DNA of 33,866 nucleotides, from positions 1 through 33,866 of the forward strand of contig JAVBTR010000063.1 of assembly GCA_031556065.1 (NCBI GenBank), given 5' to 3'. A model generated the notes under the pieces. The model was not told the origin of the DNA and ran no database searches. It worked only from the letters and a program-made list of their open reading frames with translations. Made by a program: the position numbers and the translations under genes. Below, one piece after another: positions 23,145-30,706 of this stretch. Positions within the stretch are counted from its first letter, which is position 1. Every line of letters starts with the position of its first letter. Origin of the DNA: JAVBTR01 sp031556065. GTDB lineage: Bacteria > Bacillota > Clostridia > Christensenellales > Aristaeellaceae.

Positions 23145-24619
23145 AATACCAAAACCCGATTATGAAAGCCGATTATTCGGACCCGGATGTATTGCGGGTG
23201 GGTTCCGATTATTATATGATCTCTTCTTCCTTCACTTATTTCCCAGGCATGCCCTTGTTGCACTCCAAGGACCTGGTTCACTGGAGGCTGGTTAACTACA
23301 TCGCAAAAAGCCTCCCCTACGAGGAATACAATGTGCCCTGCCATAACCGCGGTACCTGGGCCCCCAGCATCCGCTACCATAACGATACCTTTTACGTGTA
23401 CGTCTGCGCCCCGGACGAAGGGCTTTTCGCCTTTACCGCCAAAGACCCCCTTGGCCAGTGGGAGTGCCATCTGGTAAAGGATGTCACTGGGTGGATCGAC
23501 CCTTGCCCCCTTTGGGACGACGACGGCAACGCTTACCTTCTGCATGCCTTTGCCGGCAGCCGGGCAGGCATCAAGAGCATTCTGTACCTGCACACCATGT
23601 CCGACGATGGCCTGACCATTTTAGATACCGGCCACATGGTATTCGATGGCACCTATGATAACGAAACAACCGAAGGCCCCAAGTTTTATAAAATCGGCGG
23701 CAAATATTTCATTCTGGCTCCCGCTGGGGGCGTGGCCACCGGCTGGCAGCTGGCCATGCGGGCAGATAACCCCTACGGCCCCTATGAAGTAAAAACCGTT
23801 TTGGCGCAAAAGGATACTCAAATCAACGGCCCTCACCAGGGCGGCCTCATCGATACCCAAAGCGGCCAGTGGTGGTTTATCCACTTCCAGGATGTGGACG
23901 TTTACGGCCGCATTCCCCATTTGCAGCCTGTAAACTTTGTAGACGGCTGGCCCATCATGGGCATAGACGGCGCCCCTGTTATGGCCTACGACATGCCGGA
24001 TACCGGCTTTGTTTCCCCCCATGATCTGCCCACCGCGGATGATTTTACAGGGGATAAGCTGGCCCTCCAATGGCAGTTCCAGGCCAACCCCAATCCCGCC
24101 TGGTATGAAATGATGCAGCCCGGTTTAAGGCTCAATTGCGCTCAGGCCCCCCATCTTTTCGGGGCGGGGCAGTATTTATCCCAGCTGATGCAGTGCTACC
24201 ATTTCACCTGGCAGGTGGAAATGGAAACCCATTTTGTTAAAAAGGGCGACCTGGCCGGCCTGGCTATGATGGGCTACGAATACGCCTATTTGGCTGCAAA
24301 GGATGGCGCGTTAATCTTTGTAAAGGGCAGCGCCGTTCGCGGGGCGCGGGATAAAATCATCAGCCATCAGGCCAAAGAAACAGCTTGCATTCCCTTGCGC
24401 GGCCAAAAGGTATCCCTGCAAATGCAGGTGATTGACCGGGTGGCCACCTTTGCTTATTCCCAGGATGGTACCCATTACACGGCCATAGGCGAACCCTTTC
24501 ATTTGGCTAAGGGCGGCTGGACCGGGGCCCGCCCCGGCATTTTCGCGGGAAACTTTGAACAGGAAAGCAAGGGCTATGCCATCTTCAAAAAAGCGGATAT
24601 CAAAGAGGTGCAACCATGA
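23141..24619 (+). CDS. GH43 glycoside hydrolase with C-terminal beta-sandwich
   Basis: A 492-residue five-bladed propeller enzyme of family GH43 (beta-xylosidase/alpha-arabinofuranosidase type). The base Asp is D14 in YSDPDV, the modulator Asp is D120 in GWIDPCPLWDDDG, and the general acid is E178 in TTEGPKFYK. From about residue 305 a second domain (DDFTGDKLALQWQFQANPN onward) resembles the concanavalin-like C-terminal module of two-domain GH43 enzymes. There is no signal peptide, so it acts on imported oligosaccharides. The context of pectin esterases suggests arabinosyl or xylosyl side groups of pectin as substrates; the exact linkage cannot be read from sequence. It overlaps both neighbours by four bases. 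Confidence 0.9.
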   Translation: MKYQNPIMKADYSDPDVLRVGSDYYMISSSFTYFPGMPLLHSKDLVHWRLVNYIAKSLPYEEYNVPCHNRGTWAPSIRYHNDTFYVYVCAPDEGLFAFTAKDPLGQWECHLVKDVTGWIDPCPLWDDDGNAYLLHAFAGSRAGIKSILYLHTMSDDGLTILDTGHMVFDGTYDNETTEGPKFYKIGGKYFILAPAGGVATGWQLAMRADNPYGPYEVKTVLAQKDTQINGPHQGGLIDTQSGQWWFIHFQDVDVYGRIPHLQPVNFVDGWPIMGIDGAPVMAYDMPDTGFVSPHDLPTADDFTGDKLALQWQFQANPNPAWYEMMQPGLRLNCAQAPHLFGAGQYLSQLMQCYHFTWQVEMETHFVKKGDLAGLAMMGYEYAYLAAKDGALIFVKGSAVRGARDKIISHQAKETACIPLRGQKVSLQMQVIDRVATFAYSQDGTHYTAIGEPFHLAKGGWTGARPGIFAGNFEQESKGYAIFKKADIKEVQP

Positions 24620-25272
24620 TCACGTTATACATTTGCGGAGATTCCACCGCTGCCACTTATGAACCCGACCGCCTTCCCCAAGCCGGCTGGGGTCAGCTGC
24701 TGCAAAGCCATCTGACGGGCGATATTAAAGTAGACAACCGGGCTACCTGCGCCCGCAGCAGCAAATCCTTCATTGCCGAAGGGCGGCTGACCGCCATCGA
24801 GGAAGCTCTGAATGAAGGGGATTACATTTTTATTCAGTTTGCCCACAACGATCACACCCAGCTTATCTGGCGGCACACCCTGCCCTTTACCTCCTTTATG
24901 GATCACCTGACCATCTACATCAATACCGCAAGGCTTTACGGGGCCAACCCAGTGCTTGTAACCCCGATCTGCCAGCGGATATTCGACGAAAAGGGCGTCT
25001 TTGGTTCCTCCCACGAGGAATACGTAAAAGCCATCAAGGTTTTGGGCAAAAAGCTAAACGTGCCGGTGATCGATGTGTATACCCAATCCATGAAGGAAGT
25101 GGGCGCCCTGGGGGAAGAAAACAGCAAAGCCTATTACCTGCATACAGATTCGCTTGCCGATAATACCCACACCTCATACATGGGCGCCGCCGCCTTTGCC
25201 AAGATTGCAGCCAGGGGCATAAAGGAAGCCGGGCTTTCCATCAGCCAGTATGTAAAGGAGGAATCCTTATGA
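24616..25272 (+). CDS. SGNH acetylesterase, CE12-like (rhamnogalacturonan acetylesterase)
   Basis: A 218-residue SGNH hydrolase. The nucleophile is Ser10 in ICGDSTAA. Block III is AHNDH (Asn78) where most relatives have GHND. The catalytic pair is D182 and H185 in DNTHTSYMGA. This is the pattern of carbohydrate esterase family 12, which removes acetyl groups from rhamnogalacturonan. It has no signal peptide. The protein is clearly related to the C-terminal half of the next gene (shared GWGQ, RSSKSFI and IEEAL/IEHCL segments), so one copy arose by duplication. It overlaps both flanking genes by ATGA. Confidence 0.85.
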   Translation: MITLYICGDSTAATYEPDRLPQAGWGQLLQSHLTGDIKVDNRATCARSSKSFIAEGRLTAIEEALNEGDYIFIQFAHNDHTQLIWRHTLPFTSFMDHLTIYINTARLYGANPVLVTPICQRIFDEKGVFGSSHEEYVKAIKVLGKKLNVPVIDVYTQSMKEVGALGEENSKAYYLHTDSLADNTHTSYMGAAAFAKIAARGIKEAGLSISQYVKEESL

Positions 25273-26912
25273 TTTTAACCGTATCGCCCGATGGCTCTGC
25301 CCAATATACCACCATCCAGGCAGCGGTGGATGCCGCTCCCGATAGCTTTTCCACCCCTGCGGTGATTCGTGTATACCGGGGGGATTACGACGAAAAGCTC
25401 CACATTACGAAAAACAATCTGCGCATTGTGGGGGACGCGGCGGAACGGGTCACCCTGACCCACTCCGATTACGCCAAGCAGACCTATGCCGATGGGGTTA
25501 CGGAAAAGGGCACCTTTTGCTCCTATACCGTGATCATTACCGGCCATAACGTGGAAATCGAAAACATGACCATTCGAAACGACGCGGGGGATGGCCGCGT
25601 GGTAGGCCAGGCTGTGGCCGTCTATGCCGCCGGGGACCGGGGAATTTTTAGAAACTGCCGCTTTGTGGCCAACCAAGATACCCTCTATTGCGGCCCTGTA
25701 ATGCCCAAGGTAGCCGACAATGCCCTGCCCTATGTTCTGCCCGTCACCGCTGCCTCCTGCGGGGACGCCACCCTGGTTCCCTACCGGCAGTACTTTGAAA
25801 ACTGCGAAATCGTAGGGGATGTGGATTACATTTTCGGTTCCTTCACCTGCTGGTTTGAAAAATGCAAGCTGATCTGCAACAACCGGGGGGAAAGCTTAAA
25901 TGGCTACTACACCGCCACCAATACCCCGGAAACCCAGCCCTTCGGCTTTGTATTTAACCAATGCCATTTAACGGGGGACAACTGCGCTCCCAAGAGCGTA
26001 TCCCTTGGCCGTCCTTGGCGCAAGTTTGCCAGAACCACCTTCCTAAACTGCCAGATGGATGAATGCGTCATGGACGAAGGCTGGCTGGATTGGGATGAGG
26101 AACGCCCCGTCACCTTCCGCTACCAAGAATATGGCACCACTGGAGCGAGAAACCATTTAAGCCTTCGCCACCCTGCCGCCGCTATTTTAAACTTTACGCA
26201 AGCCGCCGCCATCACGGTCAAAACCGTGCTTTCCGGCTATGACGGCTGGGATCCCCAGCACCCTTTTAAAACCATTTACATCTGCGGGGATTCCACTGCC
26301 GCTAATTACAGCCCGGAGCAAGCGCCTATGACAGGCTGGGGCCAGGTGCTTCATGCCTTTGTACCCTTTAACGTATTTGTGGACAATCACGCCATGTGCG
26401 GCCGTTCCAGCAAATCCTTTATTGGAGAGCAGCGGCTGCTTAACATTGAGCATTGCCTGCGTGAAGGGGATATCCTCCTGATCCAGTTTGGCCACAACGA
26501 TGAAAAACCGGACAGGGAACGGGCCACCGACCCTTATACCACCTATTTGGATTACTTATCCATCTACCTAAACGCCGCCCGAGAGCATGGAGCCATCCCG
26601 GTTTTGATGACACCGATCACCCGCCGCAAGTTCCAAGATGGAAAATTGCAATACACCCACCTGGAATACCCCTTGGCCATGAAGACCCTGGCCAAGGAAA
26701 AGGGTGTATATTTGGTGGATATGGAACAGCTAACCCACGATCTGGCCCAAACCCTGGGGGATGAAGATTCCATTCCCCTTTGGTGCCATTTGGAGGAAGG
26801 CCATCCCAACTACCCAGAAGGCCTTAAGGATGATACCCATTTGAAGTTCGAAGGGGCTTACCAGTTTGCTTTTTTAGCAGCCGATGCCCTGAAAGAACTA
26901 AAGCTCGTTTAG
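25269..26912 (+). CDS. Pectin methylesterase-CE12 acetylesterase fusion
   Basis: A 547-residue bifunctional enzyme. Residues 1-310 are a right-handed beta-helix pectin methylesterase (CE8): NQDTLY (D137), GDVDYIFGS (D186) and LGRPWR (R248) are the catalytic and substrate-binding motifs. Residues 335-547 are a second SGNH/CE12 domain with GDSTAA (Ser342), FGHND (N410) and DDTHLKFEGA (D521 or D522, H524). One chain would remove both methyl and acetyl esters from galacturonan fragments. The absence of a signal peptide is unusual for a methylesterase acting on polymer and points to cytoplasmic processing of oligomers. It is the last carbohydrate gene of the operon; the MutS-like gene follows after 10 bases. 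Confidence 0.9.
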   Translation: MILTVSPDGSAQYTTIQAAVDAAPDSFSTPAVIRVYRGDYDEKLHITKNNLRIVGDAAERVTLTHSDYAKQTYADGVTEKGTFCSYTVIITGHNVEIENMTIRNDAGDGRVVGQAVAVYAAGDRGIFRNCRFVANQDTLYCGPVMPKVADNALPYVLPVTAASCGDATLVPYRQYFENCEIVGDVDYIFGSFTCWFEKCKLICNNRGESLNGYYTATNTPETQPFGFVFNQCHLTGDNCAPKSVSLGRPWRKFARTTFLNCQMDECVMDEGWLDWDEERPVTFRYQEYGTTGARNHLSLRHPAAAILNFTQAAAITVKTVLSGYDGWDPQHPFKTIYICGDSTAANYSPEQAPMTGWGQVLHAFVPFNVFVDNHAMCGRSSKSFIGEQRLLNIEHCLREGDILLIQFGHNDEKPDRERATDPYTTYLDYLSIYLNAAREHGAIPVLMTPITRRKFQDGKLQYTHLEYPLAMKTLAKEKGVYLVDMEQLTHDLAQTLGDEDSIPLWCHLEEGHPNYPEGLKDDTHLKFEGAYQFAFLAADALKELKLV

Positions 26913-26922
26913 GAGGAACACA

Positions 26923-28611
26923 ATGGAATTATTTGCAGTCGTTATTGTGGTGTTTGTCATATCCTCGATCTATAGTTTTTTTGCTTCCAGAAAAGCGGTG
27001 AAGCAGCGCCGGATCGATCTTGAAAAAACCTTCGGTCAAGCGCCCTCTTACCGTACAGATTTAACCAGCGTGGATGCCTATTGGGCCCAGTTCATGGCTG
27101 AACATAAGGACCTTCAGCCCGTTGACGATATCACCTGGAACGATCTGGATATGGATGAGGTGTTTCACCGTATCAACGTCTGCCAAACCTCTGTGGGGGA
27201 AGAAAACCTGTATAAGACCCTGCGTTTGGCCAAGGGTGTGCCGGAGGAATATGAAAGCTGGCTTGCCGCCCTTCGCAGCAACAAAGAGGACCGGCTCAAC
27301 TGCCAAACCTATCTAACCCAGCTAGGCCGGGCGGATCACAACGGTTTGGCCGCCTTCTTGTCTGGGGCCAATCGGGTAAACACCTTGAGCGCATGGCTGC
27401 TGACGATTCTGGGTTTTTTGCCCGTGGCCGGTTTGGTTTCCATGCTCTTTATCGGCTTCACAGGGCTTTTGATTGCCCTGGCTGCGGCCATCTTCAATCT
27501 GGTGTACGCGGTTTACTTTAAGCAAAAGGTATCCGCTTCTTTAAGCGGTATGCGCTATCTTTCCCGTATGCTTTGGTGCACGGGGAAATTAAGCCAGATC
27601 AAGATTAAAGGACTGGAAGGCGTTCTTGATCCTATAAAGGAGCTGCACAAGGTTTTTCGGCCCATTAAATCCAAGGTGTCGGCCTTAACGGCAGAAAACA
27701 TGAATTACTCCAACGCGGATATGATGGGCGAATTTGTACAAATGTTTCTCCTATCCGATCCCAGGGCTTACGCCAAATCCGCCAACCTTATTTTAAAAAA
27801 CAAGGAAAAAGCCTGGGAGCTTTACGAAATGGTAGGCCTGTTGGATACGCTGATCACCGTGGTATCCTTCAGAAAGAGCTTAGGGGCGGTTTGCAAGCCT
27901 ACCTACCACGATGATATGAGCGTTGAAATGGAGCGCATGGGCCATCCCCTTTTAATCCGCCCCATTGAAAACACCTGCGAACTGAAGCGGGATACGCTGA
28001 TCACCGGCTCCAACGCTTCAGGCAAATCTACCTTTATCAAGGCTGTGGCCGTAAATGCTTTACTGGCCCAAGCCATTAACACCTGCGCTGCCAAAACCTT
28101 TAAAATGCCCCACGCCTTAGTGATCTCCTCCATGGCCTTAAAGGATTCCATTGTCAAGGGCGACAGCTACTTTGTGGCGGAGATCAAATCCCTTCGCCGG
28201 ATCATGGAACAATCCAAAACTCGGCCCTGCCTTTGCTTTGTGGATGAAATTCTTCGGGGCACCAATACCATCGAGCGGATCGCCGCCTCGGCGGCTGTTT
28301 TATACAGCCTTAGCCAGGCCAATTGCCTGTGCCTGGTGGCCAGTCACGATATTGAGTTGACCCGTATTTTAGAAAATGAGTTCGATAACTACCACTTTTC
28401 GGAAACCGTATCCGACGCCGGAGTCACCTTCGATTACCTGCTTAAGCCCGGGCCTTCTAAGACCCGCAACGCCATTGTGCTGCTTTCCACCATGGGCTTT
28501 GATGAAAGGATCATCCAGCAAGCCCACAGCCTGGTAAAGACCTTTGAAGACACCAATGCCTGGCCCACCTTCACCAAGGGGGAACCGCTTAATGCGCCTT
28601 CCCAGTCTTGA
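26923..28611 (+). CDS. Membrane-anchored MutS-like ATPase
   Basis: A 562-residue protein with a MutS domain V ATPase at the C-terminus: P-loop TGSNASGKSTF (361-371), Walker B CFVDEILRGTNT (438-449), and a conserved ASHD (473-476). The N-terminal mismatch-recognition and connector domains of true MutS are missing. Instead there is an N-terminal transmembrane helix (about 3-20) and a hairpin of two more (about 156-178 and 180-198). This architecture exists as a widespread but uncharacterised MutS-like group in Firmicutes; a mismatch-repair role is unlikely. ATG 26923 has AGGAGG six bases upstream. It lies 10 bases after the pectin operon with no terminator visible, so readthrough is likely. Confidence 0.85.
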   Translation: MELFAVVIVVFVISSIYSFFASRKAVKQRRIDLEKTFGQAPSYRTDLTSVDAYWAQFMAEHKDLQPVDDITWNDLDMDEVFHRINVCQTSVGEENLYKTLRLAKGVPEEYESWLAALRSNKEDRLNCQTYLTQLGRADHNGLAAFLSGANRVNTLSAWLLTILGFLPVAGLVSMLFIGFTGLLIALAAAIFNLVYAVYFKQKVSASLSGMRYLSRMLWCTGKLSQIKIKGLEGVLDPIKELHKVFRPIKSKVSALTAENMNYSNADMMGEFVQMFLLSDPRAYAKSANLILKNKEKAWELYEMVGLLDTLITVVSFRKSLGAVCKPTYHDDMSVEMERMGHPLLIRPIENTCELKRDTLITGSNASGKSTFIKAVAVNALLAQAINTCAAKTFKMPHALVISSMALKDSIVKGDSYFVAEIKSLRRIMEQSKTRPCLCFVDEILRGTNTIERIAASAAVLYSLSQANCLCLVASHDIELTRILENEFDNYHFSETVSDAGVTFDYLLKPGPSKTRNAIVLLSTMGFDERIIQQAHSLVKTFEDTNAWPTFTKGEPLNAPSQS

Positions 28612-29221
28612 TTTTAGGCTTAAGGCCGCTTATGATCTGATTGAGCCCTGTGAAAATTATGGGGATATTGGTGCGGATCATGGGCTGCTGCCCCTGCATT
28701 TGGCCGCAGCTGGCAAGGTGAAATGCCCCCTGGTGGCGGATATCAGCGCCTCCGCCTTGCAAAAAGCCATGGCCAATTTTGAACGTTTCGATGTGCCTGG
28801 GGAGTTTCGCTTGGCGGACGGGCTTAATGCCCTTAATAGGCCCATGGATTTTATCTCCATTTTGGGCATGGGCGGGGATACCATGGTGGCCATTTTGCAA
28901 TCCGGCCAGGAAAAATTGCTGGATGCCCAATTGGTGCTTTCCCCCCACACCGATTTAAAGCGGGTACGCCAGGCTGTCAGCCAAATGGGCTATGTGTTTC
29001 AAAAAGAGACCCTGGTGCTTGAGCGCAGGCGCTTTTATGTGCTGATGCTCCTAAAAAAGGGCCAGGCTGTTTATACTGAAAAGGAGCTGGTTTTAGGCCC
29101 AGGCCTATTGAAGGAAAATCCGCCTTTATTTAAAGACTACCTTTTGTGGCGGGAAAAAGTATTGAAGGCGGCTGGCGATGCCGATTTACCATTCGTACAG
29201 GAGGCGCTTGAATGCTTGTAA
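28592..29221 (+). CDS. trmK: tRNA (adenine22-N1)-methyltransferase TrmK
   Basis: A 209-residue SAM-dependent methyltransferase that makes m1A at position 22 of tRNA. Typical TrmK features are RLPSLDFRLKAAYDLI at the start, the SAM loop GDIGADHGLLP (24-34), VADISASALQKA, the catalytic-region GMGGDTM and the LSPHTDLKRVR segment. The chosen ATG 28592 overlaps the end of the MutS-like gene by 20 bases and gives the family's usual N-terminus; an upstream in-frame ATG adds unrelated residues. The stop overlaps the next gene by 10 bases. TrmK next to a Nif3/YqfO protein is a conserved Firmicutes pair. Confidence 0.92.
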   Translation: MRLPSLDFRLKAAYDLIEPCENYGDIGADHGLLPLHLAAAGKVKCPLVADISASALQKAMANFERFDVPGEFRLADGLNALNRPMDFISILGMGGDTMVAILQSGQEKLLDAQLVLSPHTDLKRVRQAVSQMGYVFQKETLVLERRRFYVLMLLKKGQAVYTEKELVLGPGLLKENPPLFKDYLLWREKVLKAAGDADLPFVQEALECL

Positions 29222-29973
29222 AGGAATTAGCGGAAATCATCAATGGGCTGGCACCCTTTGATTCAGCCGAAGGCTACGATAACGTGGGCCTGGTGGTAGG
29301 CGATGAAAACGCAGAAATCACCGGCATTATGCTGGCCCTGGATGCCACCTTTGCCGCCTTGGATGAAATGATCGCCCTTAGGGCCAACGTGCTGATAACC
29401 CATCATCCCATTATGTTTTCCCCTGTTAAAAGGGTGCTGGAAACCACTTTTGAAGGAAAGCTGGTGGCCGCCCTTTTGCGCAGCCACTGCCATTTAATCG
29501 TAGCCCACACCAACTGGGACGCGGCCCCAGGGGGCGTGAATGATACCCTGGCACAGCTGCTGGAACTGAAAAACCCAGTAGGTGAACGGTTCCTGCGGGT
29601 GGGCGATTTGCCCGAACCCATGACAGCTGCCCAATTCCAGGGTTTTTTAAGTGTGAAGCTAAAAGCGCCGGCCCTTTTGATGGGAGACCCCAACCAGCTC
29701 ATTCACCGGGTGGGGGTTTCCTCCGGCGCAGGAGATGATGAGTGGCGGGAAGCCCTGGCCCTGGGCGCCGATGGGTTCGTGGCAGGGGAAGTGAAGCACC
29801 ACAATGCTTTGGAAGCCACAAGCCGCGGTATGGTACTCTTCCACGGCGGGCACTTCGCCACGGAAAACCCGTCCATGGACGCATTGGGCCTCTCTTTACA
29901 AACCGCCCTTGATAAGGTAAAATGTAATGTGGCTGTTTATCGCACGAAGGCAGAATCTTTTTTCGTGGGGTAA
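29212..29973 (+). CDS. Nif3-family dinuclear metal protein (YqfO-like, short form)
   Basis: A 253-residue protein that in its family forms a hexameric toroid with two metal ions per subunit; the best-supported recent role is as a GTP cyclohydrolase-like or general hydrolase, not settled. Metal ligands visible are ITHHPIMF (H64, H65), AHTNWDAAPGGVND (D103) and FHGGHFATEN (H211, H214, E218). It lacks the PII-like insert that makes B. subtilis YqfO about 370 residues. Its ATG overlaps trmK by 10 bases with GGAGG inside trmK, so the two are co-translated. Confidence 0.92.
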   Translation: MLVKELAEIINGLAPFDSAEGYDNVGLVVGDENAEITGIMLALDATFAALDEMIALRANVLITHHPIMFSPVKRVLETTFEGKLVAALLRSHCHLIVAHTNWDAAPGGVNDTLAQLLELKNPVGERFLRVGDLPEPMTAAQFQGFLSVKLKAPALLMGDPNQLIHRVGVSSGAGDDEWREALALGADGFVAGEVKHHNALEATSRGMVLFHGGHFATENPSMDALGLSLQTALDKVKCNVAVYRTKAESFFVG

Positions 29974-30000
29974 ATCTTTGCCCAAGAGGAGGAACCACTC

Positions 30001-30705
30001 ATGGAACAAATGGAAATGCTCTGGTTATACCAACAGGAGGACATGGCCTGCGATCGTATTGAAAACGAGATTAAGCGTTCACCTAACCGTGTAAAGCTGG
30101 TGAAGAGCCGGGATTACATTGTGGAACAGCAAAACACCATCAAGCGCATTGAAGCTGAAGTCGGCGAAATGGTGGATCGGGTGGATGTGGTGCAGGACGC
30201 GCTTAATCGGCTGGATGAACAGGTCAAGGCTCTGGAGCAGAAATTCGAACAGGCCCAGCCCCAAAGCGTGGAAGAAACCCGCCAGCTGATGGGGGAAGCC
30301 AAACGCATTATGAATTCCATCGCTTCCTTCGAAGCGGAAATGAAAAAGCTTAAGAAGGACGCGGGGGACCGGGATCACCAGCAGCACGATATCCGACTGA
30401 AGGCGGCCCGGGTGAAAGCGGAGTTCGATGAACTGAAAAAGGTATACGACGAGGAATATAAACAAAAAATGGCCTTGCTTGAACAGCAGCGGGCCAAGGC
30501 GGAAGCCAAAGCCAAGGGGATTGAGCCTGCGTACATGAACGAGTACAAGGCCATCAAATCCAGGTGCGCCCAGCCCATGGCCCGGCTTCTGGGCGATCAG
30601 TGCGGCGGGTGCAACATGTCTCAGCCGTCGGTGGTCTTAAGAAAGATCAAAGCTGGCACGGACATTGTGGAGTGCGAAACCTGCGGCCGGATGATCATTG
30701 CATAA
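30001..30705 (+). CDS. Coiled-coil C4 zinc-ribbon protein (DUF164/CT398-like)
   Basis: A 234-residue protein with a long helical hairpin (about 10-175, rich in E, K, Q and heptads) followed by a zinc ribbon with CGGC (201-204) and CETC (225-228). This is the zf-RING_7/DUF164 family typified by chlamydial CT398, thought to be an adaptor for nucleic-acid-linked or secretion-linked proteins. In Firmicutes it is commonly found next to trmK and nif3-type genes, as here. The start has GAGGAGG about eight bases upstream. A strong terminator at 30721-30755 ends the rightward unit. Confidence 0.9.
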   Translation: MEQMEMLWLYQQEDMACDRIENEIKRSPNRVKLVKSRDYIVEQQNTIKRIEAEVGEMVDRVDVVQDALNRLDEQVKALEQKFEQAQPQSVEETRQLMGEAKRIMNSIASFEAEMKKLKKDAGDRDHQQHDIRLKAARVKAEFDELKKVYDEEYKQKMALLEQQRAKAEAKAKGIEPAYMNEYKAIKSRCAQPMARLLGDQCGGCNMSQPSVVLRKIKAGTDIVECETCGRMIIA

Positions 30706-30706
30706 A

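Noticed and set aside
26923..28611. Mismatch repair protein MutS
   Set aside because: Only the ATPase domain is shared; the mismatch-binding and connector domains are absent and membrane helices replace them.
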